Origin: Monarcha castaneiventris obscurior
Lineage: Eukaryota > Chordata > Aves > Passeriformes > Monarchidae
Assembly: GCA_026261815.1 (NCBI GenBank)
Contig: JAMPIT010000434.1
Location: 14,939,001 to 15,003,000, forward strand
Direction: 5' to 3'
Length of the DNA stretch: 64,000 nt
The notes beneath the pieces are model-generated. The model was given only the letters and a program-made list of their open reading frames with translations. It was not told the DNA's origin and did no database searches. Every line of letters begins with the position of its first letter. The first letter of the stretch is position 1. The translations under genes were made by a program, and so were the position numbers. This document shows positions 54,061 to 64,000 of this stretch, one piece after another.

Positions 54061-57000
54061 TTTAATGGGCATAAATGGCATGGAGTCTTGGCCTGTGATA
54101 GTAACAGCTGCCCAGTTTTAAACCATGCCAGTAAAGAGGAGAGAGCAGTTTTTCACAAATGCTGAAAATTGTCACTGAGCAGGAAGAGTTTCCTGAGAGA
54201 CCATAAAGCTGCTGATACTGCTGCAGTGTTCTGTTTAACAACACCCCCAACCCCAAAAAACAGTAGCAAAATTCCCTGAGGATCTGTTTTCTGATTAATT
54301 TGTGTATAGGATGCAAAAATGTCTACCCCCCAGTGAAGGTGAGGGAGGCTGGCATTGCTCTGGGAGCAAGGAGCTCAGAATTTGCCTTTCTGCAGTGACA
54401 GTAGGTGATGAGCAAGCACAGAGGTCTGTACACAAAGGTACTACATTTTATTTAAATGAATAGCAAGCACTGTTCTGACATACCCATAACTTCTGACATG
54501 TTTTCTGTTTCTCCTTTCTTTTGATGGGGTAGTTAGACGTTTACCAGTGACCTTGCTCCTCTGGTCTGTGGGCTGTAGCTTTCTAAGGTGCAGCATGGCA
54601 TGTAGTGAGCTATGAGGCCAGCAAGCTTTGTACTGCTCTGCTTGTGTGGCTTTCAAAGCACTTAACAATTTTGAAGGAATTAAGTGCCACTCTTCCATTT
54701 CTGGATGTGATCCTTGGGGATTTTTTAGTATCAAAAATAAAAAGCAACTAACTCAGGCTTTCTAGTGATCAAGCCATGTAGAGAATATATACCATAATGT
54801 CATGCAAAAATGTCTGCATGGAGTTCAGGCCAAAATGTGACAGAATGGAGATGGAGGAGTACAAGTCCTTATTGTGTGCATCGGTGCTTCAATCCTATTT
54901 TAAGAGAAAAAGGTATTGTTTTATCATAGGCAAGTAGTTTTACAGTGGTGGAAGCTGTCAGTAAGGACCACTCTGAAAACCCCTCAAGGAGATAGAAAAT
55001 TTATCTGAATATAAAAAAGTGAAAACTAGAAAACGATTCTACCTATCCAGAATATCCTTTCAGTCTGGTTTTATGTATATACACACTGCAAAGTCTGACC
55101 TTTGCAGGTAACAGGGGAGGTGTGCTTGTGTATCTTAAGTCTTGTTCACCTCCCATGGGATCCACTGGACATCCTGAGGTGGTCAGAATGCATATCTGCC
55201 ACAGAACTTTGTAAGCTTCAAACTTTTACTGGATTTTCATAGAAATTAGGAATAGTTTTACCCTATGGTCTTGAGGGTTGTTGATCAAATTATAATAGTA
55301 ATAATGTATATGTAATTGGACTACTCTTGGCAAACAGGAAAAACAAAGGTAATCACTTGTTCATGGATGAAAAAGCATTTCTTAAAATAAGAGCTTTGCT
55401 TTTTCGTACCATGAAAGAAAGAAAATGAATATATAAATAAAAATACTTCAGTTAAAAAGGAGCAATTCAGATTAGCAGTTTGTGCTAGATTCCCTCTGTG
55501 CAGGCTTCTGCACAGTGAGAACTCTATCAGAGCTCCTGTGCAGTGGGTATGTAACACAGATTGGTTAATACAAGATCACACTTCACTTCTGACAGCCTCT
55601 TACCAATCCTTTTGATTTATCAAGCTTAGTACTGGCAAATGCTACAGGTTTTTTTCCATAGGCTGAAGAGCTGCGGCAGCCTTTGAGTGAAAATAATTTT
55701 CATATGTGAGTGAAAATAACCACTGGGGGGGAGTCTTACCTAAGAAACAGCAAACAGCTTTAGAGCAGGGGAGATGTCAGGAAAGGCAGCAGGTTTATAC
55801 TGAGTGCCAAATATACTGCTTAAATGTGGTGGCCCTTCCTTTGTATTCATTCTCCAGGCATTTTCACATCAGACTGTACCAGTGTCATATGTTCAAACTT
55901 AACAACAAAGAGTTAATTGTGTAATTGATCTTTCCAAACTTGTGTGGCCACTGTTAGAATGCTGCAATCCTGCCCAAATTTGCTTTCTCTAAGCCTCAGG
56001 AATGAGTTAGAGGTGCGGTGTCAAGCACTGACTGTCCAAGCCTGGGACTGGGCTGAGTCCAGCTGTGCACAGATGTGTGGCAGCTGTGCTGATGCTGTGC
56101 CCAGCCTGGCCTGTGCAGAGCTCTGAGTGCCCAGAGCTGCAGGCAGCTGTGCCCTGCACATGCACAGACACGGCCACGCTCCAGAGCGCCGAGCTCCACG
56201 GAATGGCTTCTGTTTTATAGGGAAAGTGACATTAACACAGAAGCTCAAATGTCTTGGCTGTCATTTAAAACTAGTGTCAGAGCTCGTAAACAAGGGGCAT
56301 GTTCTTCCAGAAGGTAGCCAAGGGGAAGATGTTCAGAGTATTAATTCAGTCATCAGAAAGCCTGGCATGGCCTTCAGTGGTGTGGCAATAGGGAGCCCAG
56401 AGCTACTCATGCAGCTGAAGGATGTCCATGTTCCCTTCAGTGTAAAGGACACTTGCAGAAATGGTCCTTTATCGTGTTCCTTCTGCAAAGTGGATTGGCT
56501 TAATTTTTTTGAGACTTGCTGCCTCTTTCAGAAAACAGTGGTTGCTTGCAGGCTGCTTCTGTAGGTACGAAACAGATGTTTTTATTTGGAAAGCTATGAA
56601 AGCAGAGGCAGTGCAACAGGAATCTCAAACTCACTGTAGTGAGTTGCATTTGTGTCATCTCCCTTTGCTACAGCACAGTATTTTCTGCCTTTGTCATTTT
56701 CCCAGGACTGTGGGTTTTCTTTACAGACTAATAAACTGACAGGGGAAATGCCTGAAGAATGCTCTGATGTAATATAGCCAGCAAGAGATTATGAACTTTT
56801 ATAGATTCTTTTAGTCTGCAGTTAATTCATTTTTCATGTTCTCTTTGCATAAACTGCTATCTCTTTCAAACCAAATTGCAAACAAGCCTTAGGACAAAAT
56901 TCAGTGTAGTACAGAGTAATTTCCTAAAGAACAGTCTATGTAAACTGTACTGCTAGGTTTTTTTACTATCTCAAAATGTTTTGTTCGTAACAGTATGATG

Positions 57001-58721
57001 TCTGTATAACAGTCTGAATGGTGTAATCTGGATTAAATTCTAAAATAAAAGGATTTTCTAGGTTTCGTTCTTCAAGAGAAGGAGATGACCTTTGTGCCAT
57101 GGGAATATGAACAAAGTTCATGTTTAGACTGTTGGGTAATTATGTCTATGGAGTTAAGAAAATAAAATTTTTAAAGGCCTTCTCAGCATTTGAAACTTTA
57201 GCTTTAAAGGGATGATTCATTATTAAGCCCTTTTTAACTCCTTGTTTTCTTAATTGAAGATTGTTATTTGGAGTACAGATGATAATTGAAGTTAAATGCC
57301 AAATGTTCTATGAATACCTTCATGCAACTTCATAGACGTTGGAAAATCTACATGAAATTTAAAAATAGTAATAGTATCCTGGTTTTGAAAAAAGACTATT
57401 TTAATCCAAGAAGATCAAAGATTTACTTATCTCTAGTTTTTTGTCAAAATGTACTAATTTTGGGTGATGAGATCAGATATTTCATGCAGCAGTCACAGCT
57501 GAGTAAGAAATCTTTCTGTTAAGCAAAAAATTGATGTTCCAAAAATGTTTCTACTCTTGACTAGAACGAACAGATATTTTAAGTGTTTAGTGAGGCAATG
57601 AAATCCAGGGATCCATCTGTGCATCATTTTATTCTTAGCGAATGTTAAGTTCTAAAAATATATGGGAAAGGATGCTGGGGTTCTGGTGCAGAGTTATGTA
57701 AGGATAAATATAACTATGAAGAATAGTATTTGCTTATGGTATGTGCAGAACTCCAGAATGTTATGCCCCAGTGTTTATGGGCATGGCATTTGCTAAGTAG
57801 TTATGTTTGGATGTTTATTTTGCATTAAGAATAGCCATTTTGGGACCCGTGAGTAAGTAGAAAGACCCAAAACAAAGGTGGTGTAAGTAATTCCTTTCAT
57901 TCTGTATGTCTTGATAAATAATGAACATAAATACAAGGTCACTTTTCATAGTAAAACTTCAGATTTGTGGACAAATTTTCATAGGTAAATCACTTGACAT
58001 GTGATATGTGAAAGGTAATAAAGGAGAAGAAAACATTAATTCCACAACAAAGTTACCTCCAAAACCTCCACAATAGTCCAGGTCTCGCATGTAGTAGCTG
58101 CTCAGGGTTTTCTTCTTCAGTGTCAGTTCAAATATACTTCAAGGAATCTTCTCATTGTATTTGGGAAAGGAAAGGCAAATTGAAAAGAGGAGGATCAAAA
58201 GTGAACCTTGTGTAGTCATAACTCTTGCAGAGCAGTAGTGCTCAGCTGCAGTGTAGCTGAATGCAGAGCTAACAGAGTTAAGTGCAGAAGTGAAACCAGG
58301 TGAACTTCCAACCCCAGTAACAGGAGTTGCAATACATACCTTCATTCAACATCTTAATTTTTTTTTAGTGCACGTTGTTTGTGATTCTGATGTAGAAATT
58401 ATGCTTTCTTCAGCACTGACAGAAGGCAAATTGCTGTGGTAAGAAAAAGTTACGCTGTGGGTATGTGGCCTCATGAAATGCCTTTGTCTCTTCACTCTTT
58501 GGTGCTGTACTCTGGCATATGGAAAGCTCCCTGCCCTGCTGCGTGTTGCCATCAGAGCACCTTGTGAAGGTCTTGGCAGGAAGCACTGCGATTCACTGAT
58601 ACTCAGCTCCCAGTCTGGCAGTGTGCCCGTGCAGCAAAGGCATCTGCAGTGCTCTCCTGGGCTGCATTAGGCAAACTACTGCCAGCTGCTCCACAAGGGA
58701 ATCCTTCCCCCTGGCTCAGCA

Positions 58722-59216
58722 CTTCTGAAGCCACGCCTGGAGATCTCTGTTCAGTCCTGGCTCCTCAGTACAGGAGGGATGGGGATGTGTTGGAGAGTGG
58801 AGCCAAGAGCCACAGAGACAGTGAAGGGAGTGGGGCAGCTCTCCTGTGACTAAAGGCTGAGAAAGCTGGGACAGTTCAGCCTGCAGGGGAGAAGGCTTGG
58901 GGGGATTTTTATTTTTAAATATATGTAGAAACCAACTACCACAAGGGAGGGTGCAATGAAGTGGAGCTGGGCTTTTTTCAGTGATGTCCAGAGGCACAAC
59001 TAGAGAGACAGTGGGCACAGAATGGAACACAGAGGGTTCCTTCTGAACATCACAAACCACTTATTTGCTGTGAGGTTGCCCCTGGAGGTCATGGACTCTA
59101 CATCCTTGGAGTTACTCAAAAGCGATCTGGCTCTGGGTGACCCTGTGTGGGCAGTGAGGGCTGGACAGGGTGACCTCTGGAGGTTCCTTCCAACCTTAAC
59201 CATCCCACGATTCTTC
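58722..59216 (+). mobile_element. CR1 LINE 3' fragment
   Basis: About 500 bases in + orientation: 'cctggctcctcagtacagg', 'aaagctgggacagttcagcc', 'gagggttccttctgaacatc', 'aggttgcccctggaggtc' and the terminal 'gacctctggaggttccttcc' block, ending 'catcccacgattctt'. The final octamer is degenerate and the body has small indels, so it is older than the 7262-7757 copy. Structure matches that copy. Confidence 0.9.
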
Positions 59217-62200
59217 TGACCAGACAGCATAACTCTCATGCCAACCCCAGTGAAGCTGTTCCCTCATTTTTAGGAGTCTAGGTGAGTTCTAATCTATGAA
59301 CTGCTCTGGCCTGCTAATTGATAGAGATCTGATTGTGTCCAAAAAAATGTGGTGACAAAAATGCCATACTTCATAAAGGCCCTTCTCTAAGACACCAGTG
59401 TGGTTTAAAAATTGGTTAAGGAAATTGTTCAGTTGCTGTTACTCTTTCTCTGCTCCACTGTCATACTGTTTATGGAAGAAGATTGGAAGCAAATAAACAT
59501 AACAGTTCTAGCTCAAAATCCCTATTTGTGGGTTACATATTTTTGCTGTTAATTGAACAAAATGTACTTGTAGCTGTCCATAGCTCTACCATAATCTAGC
59601 TAAATTGTTTATGTTCAGTGAGGCTTCCTGAATGAAATGGCTGCAAAGTTGCCCCACTATGAGTGTTGCTGGTAGTGCATTTTTCCTATAATGTGATCTT
59701 ATCATGAAATACTTTGAAATTTCCACTCCACAGGCATAAATGCTGTAAAGCTTTCCTTATTTACACAGTATTTGCCGTATTTAGAAGGTAAATTAACTCA
59801 CCTGTATTTGGTGTCCAATGTTAAGAAGTATTAAAAGCTTCTAATGCTAGAAGTGATCTGTTTTTTGCAGCAGTAGTAGCACTGCTGCCTAATGAGTTGA
59901 CTTCAGCTGGATAATGCTGGAGCTGCCTCTGTCTGCCTGGGAAATCAGTGTTTGGTGCCTGCTAGCAGCAAGGGCCCTGTGACGTTGCCATGGCTTGGGG
60001 GACAGGCACAAACACAGCACCGTGGGTCGTGCAGGTCTTCAGCTGCTCTACTCTGTGTAACTTCAAGGTTCAAGCTACAGCTCTGTTCTCTGTGTTCCAC
60101 TGTTCTTCTCTCACCTGAATAGTTCCTCACTGAACATTCCCAGGAAGGTTTCATGTTTGATCATAAAATCTGTTCTTGCCACCCAATGAACCTCAGAATA
60201 CCTTTGAAAATAGAATGAGGCTAATGGAGAAGGTAACACTTTATTCTTACTAGAATCTTGAGCCTCCTTTTGTCTCAGTTAAATATTTACAGCCCATGTT
60301 CTATAATTCAACAGGAAAAGGTTAGAGAATTCAGACATCAGAGTGTTTTGCTGTAGTACTTCTAAGATTCAGCACACGACAAAAATGATTTTAGCTTCTA
60401 GAATATTGCTTTATTTATGAACTGTCCCTGTCAGGAACGCTAATTTGCACTTTGCTCGCAGTGCAAAAGCTGCCAGGTCAGCTGTTGGATGCTGAAGCAA
60501 CCTAATTATACACAGACCTCCAGAGTAGAAACTTTACCCTGTTGTACACAGTTAAGATTTAATTTGCCTCTTCAGTTTTTGTGTGGGATCACAATTGTGG
60601 ACTGTTTGGCTTCAAGCAATGACTGAAGTTGGATTTTATTTGCATTTCTTTAAGAAGTAGTTTTCATTCTGATTTTGGAAGTGACTTGTGCTTTCATTTT
60701 AACTGTTCCCCAGCACTTGGGATGGCAGCTTAGAGCTAATAAATGCCGTAGATGTGTGTTTGTAGCCATCACTCCATTTAAATGACAGATCCTTCCTATC
60801 ATGTAATAGGCTGCCCACTGTGTCTGGCTAATAATTGTTAATGTGATCCTCTGTTGAAGCAGAGAAAGGCTGCAGCCAGCAATTTGAAATGTGTGTGCAC
60901 ATACTGCTAATCCAGCCTTTGTGTACTGGTGCTAAGACTGGTGTAAAATTCACATGATGTGTAAGGAGTCATGGTTTTCAGTAAAAGAAAGGAAAATCAG
61001 GCTTCAGGTTTTTTCGTAGTGATCACAGGAGGGTCTTGTTATGAACATAATATAGATGCTGGGATGCTATCAGAAGTGACTACAGTAAGAGACTAGAAGT
61101 AATAGTAATGTCAACATAATAAGTCAAAATAGTACTTTATCAGCTGGACATGCAAAAAAAAAATTAAACTTCTACCCTTTCCAGCCCCAGGTTTCTAACA
61201 GGTGCCCAAACCCTACAGCAGAAACTAGCTTTACTTCACTCAGAGATCACCGAAGCCTATTGTGGACCTGGAGTATACATTAGGAACAGGTGGAAGCAAT
61301 AGCTGTATCACCTGAATGTAGCAACTTTTTACTTGTCTGGCTTCTACTTAAACTTTTTTAAATCTACTCCTAATTTGACATTGCAGTTGGTGAAATTTTC
61401 AGCAATTTTCAGCAAAAACGTCTACAGACATTTTTGGAAATACCACAAATGAGCTGCACTTACTCAAAAGACAAGGACAGTGAAGGCAACAGACCATAAA
61501 ATGCCAGACTGACATGGATAAAGGTATTATCATACACTGCATGTGTGAGTGAAGCAGTTTTGAAATGCTGTGTTATGGGCACATATGGCGTGAGCTGTGT
61601 AATCAAGGCGTTATGCCTGGGTAGAGGTTGCTTAGGAGAGGAATGACGGATGGTTGCAAATACGGTACTGCCTAATAATCCATGCAGCTGGTGCAGTACT
61701 TGTGTTGCTCTCACTTGTGCCTGGCACACACAGCCCCACCTTCCAGCACTTTTCTGGCACTGCTGCTCTGGCTACTCACTGAGGCATGCTGTGGGGAACA
61801 GCAAATCATGCTTAGAACTTCAGTTTGCTGTAAGATCCCCACAGGAGGGGGGAAAACGAACTATAAATGACTGTGGTGAAACACTTGTATTTGTTGTGTT
61901 TGTTTCAAGCATTGCTTCAAAAGGGTTTCGAACAACGTTTTTTGCTGAATCCTCCCCTGCTAGTGAATCTGCCTTTCCACAGAGAATTATGAAAACACCA
62001 AATCTGAAGATAGCAACTTCTGGGAGAGAATAATGGTTTTTTTGTGTGCCATTTAGTATGTGGAGGAATGTCAGCAGTTGACTCTCAAAAGGATAATTAC
62101 TTCATTACCAAATGTAAAAACTATAAACAGGAGATTGGTTAAACTGTCTTGTCAAGGAATTCCAATGCCCAGTAGTCTGTGCAGAGCCCATTAACTCTGC

Positions 62201-64000
62201 AAATCTGCTGTGTCTAATAACTGCTGTATCTGAAGGGCATATAGGGAAACGGTAACAAAGATCAGCAAATCTGCACTTTGCTTGTGGTAGCGATTAATTT
62301 GGTTTTAAGTCCTTCATTAGAGTATCTTTGAATATACCCTTTCATGTGGAGATGATCAGGAGACTGCTTTGTTGGAAACTTTCCCATCTGCGAAGAAGAG
62401 TTCCTAGGAGGTCCTGAACTTGGGTTGAGGAGGACTAGAGTGGCTGTGCTGTACTGAAATGACATTGCTCTCTGATGCTGGCCAAGAGGATTTGTTCAAG
62501 TAGTTTATGCAGTTGGGTAGGCTTTTGTATATGGTAGCTTTTGTATGTGTTGTCTTCACCAGGCAGTGTACTTTGTCTGTAACCATGCTATTATCACCTA
62601 ACAGACTAAATATAGTTAGAAACAGTTCAAATTAAGGAGGGGTAACTTACTGGGTACTGTAATAAGATCAGTTCCTAGGATACTAAAAATACTGGTTTGT
62701 ACTGTGTTTTGGTTAGTGGCAGACCAAAGCTGTATCATTGGGGATAAGTTTGTTCATCTTCCACCTTTCTCTAATATCAGGGTTTTCTCAAAACCCAGGA
62801 AATGGGGGTGTTGAGAGCCATTCCAATACATATGGCTTTGGTCCACTATGTTAACTACATTTTTTACCCTACACAGTCCCATGCTGTATGGGGAAATAAT
62901 TTGTTGGGTTTTTTGTATGAAGTATCATTTGTGGGTGCTTTTAATTCCAGGGTTTAAATATCCAGGCTTATTTTCAAACTCCCAGCACCACCCTTCCCAA
63001 TTCCCTGGATGTCAGCTCCCAGTGACGTGATCTCAGGCTATGGTAGAGATACAGCTTCTCTCCTGTTTTGTGTGCCCTGAGATGAAGGCTGCAGGTGTGC
63101 TCTGGATTCAGCCTCATAATTCTTCCCACTCCATGCAACAGCTCAGATCTTTCACCTCTGTTTTTTTTTCTTTGTCCCTTGTAGTCTTTCCAGAAATAAT
63201 TAAAATAATTATCAGTCCATCTCCTGTTATGGAATGGAGATCATCACTTCACAGAACCTGTTTGTGTTTGACTACCCTCATAGTAAAAATAAAAGATTTG
63301 AAAAAAATACTGAGAAGGTCATATACTCATTGCTGACCTATAATACACACTCTGAATAATCACTTTATCTTCTTCTATATCCCTATTTTGGTAAAGCAAA
63401 ATTATCCTCATTCCTTCAAAGCTGTTGTCTTAAGTTACAGCATTTCCTCTTGCATAGAAACCTCTGATGCCTGTAGTGTTGCCTGTGCTGTGCTAATTAC
63501 TATTATTCCTCAATGGTTGTAATGTCCTAAGATTTGGAAAAAGAATCACAGCAGGTGAGAGAATGGAAGCTGTCAGGCCACGAGCCCAGTAATGTAAAGG
63601 CTACCAATCATAACATTTTACATTGTGAATCAAAAAATCAAGTTCTACTTTTGTTGGATTATAAAATTTTATTTTTATGGGATAGAAAATAATAAAAACC
63701 CCAGGTTGTTTAGTATATCAAACCTGTTTGTACTAATGACACTTCTTTCTGTATCTTTAATATCACTATTAAAAGGGACATAATTAAATAAAATGCTCTG
63801 TGATTTATTGAAATAGCCTGTAATAGCTCAATGTGCTTATACCTTCTTCTTGAAATTCCCGAAACACACTCTGCTAATGCAGTTAATGGCAACTCCATCA
63901 TTGCACCACCTGTCTATTTGTGATTTGTTAGGCCTACTAAGTCTATTTATCATTGAGCTGATATGAGGCAGAAAAGAAAGAATGAGGTTAGAGTAATTTT

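Larger units (their letters stand above)
50746..64000. other. Downstream flank with no supported gene
   Basis: About 13 kb of AT-rich sequence. I saw no exon of a known family, no tRNA or rRNA, and no CpG-rich promoter. It has one CR1 fragment (58722-59216), a 15-nt near-perfect tandem duplication (54031-54060), and a GC-richer patch at about 55990-56250. Chance frames occur, the longest 145 codons (56127-56564, +), unrecognised. In mammals ENTREP2 (FAM189A1) lies beyond TJP1 in this direction, but none of its exons is seen. Confidence 0.7.

Noticed and set aside
55685..55719. GAGTGAAAATAA repeated at 23-nt spacing
   Set aside because: Low complexity and short; no evidence of function.
50746..64000. 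Possible 5' end of the next gene expected by synteny (ENTREP2/FAM189A1)
   Set aside because: No CpG-rich first exon and no recognisable coding exon on either strand; synteny alone is not evidence.
1..64000. CRISPR arrays, bacterial operons, tRNA or rRNA genes, viral insertions
   Set aside because: No repeat-spacer pattern, no cloverleaf or rRNA core motif and no retroviral gene motif was seen; the window is an ordinary vertebrate intron-exon landscape.

Overview
This is a vertebrate, almost certainly avian, nuclear window. The main evidence is 27 split coding exons on the + strand that together encode nearly all of tight junction protein 1 (ZO-1, TJP1). Several CR1-type LINE fragments with the typical bird 3' tail (ATTCTGTG-like octamers) lie in the introns and downstream flank. 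CR1 also occurs in other sauropsids, so 'bird' is an inference from CR1 style and compact gene size. I did not resolve the species.

Layout: 1-10601 is intron upstream of the first visible coding exon; the short N-terminal exon (about nine residues in other vertebrates) lies left of the window. 10602-49249 holds the coding exons. Joined, they form one uninterrupted frame of 1760 codons plus stop with the longer of two donors in the ZU5 region, or 1740 with the shorter. All junctions keep phase and all use GT-AG. 49250 to about 50745 is the 3' UTR, with AATAAA at 50362, 50701 and 50721. About 50746-64000 is downstream flank with one CR1 fragment and no gene I can support. Residue numbers below count from the first codon of the first visible exon; add about nine for full-length numbering.

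Protein: PDZ1 (exons at 10602-17248), PDZ2 (16969-18883), a Ser/Arg-rich linker, PDZ3 (28561-29330), SH3 (29967-30186), a guanylate-kinase-like domain without a usual P-loop (30587-33385), an acidic region (34297-34650), a removable 84-codon alpha-type cassette (35060-35311), a long Tyr/Pro-rich actin-binding half (36044-43929), and a C-terminal ZU5 domain (45219-49249). In the family, this scaffold links claudins, JAMs and occludin at tight junctions to ZO-2/ZO-3, cadherin-catenin partners and F-actin.

The main discoveries are in isoform structure. One is a candidate 51-nt phase-matched cassette exon (41823-41873) with strong splice signals, never interrupted by a stop in the joined frame. 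Another is a pair of competing donors 60 nt apart (after 45822 and 45882) that adds or removes 20 residues inside ZU5. The third is the symmetric alpha cassette. Lesser observations are a near-perfect 14-bp intronic inverted repeat, AT hairpins in an intron and in the 3' UTR, short tandem duplications, and a stop-containing pseudo-exon just upstream of the first visible coding exon. I found no wholly new biological system.
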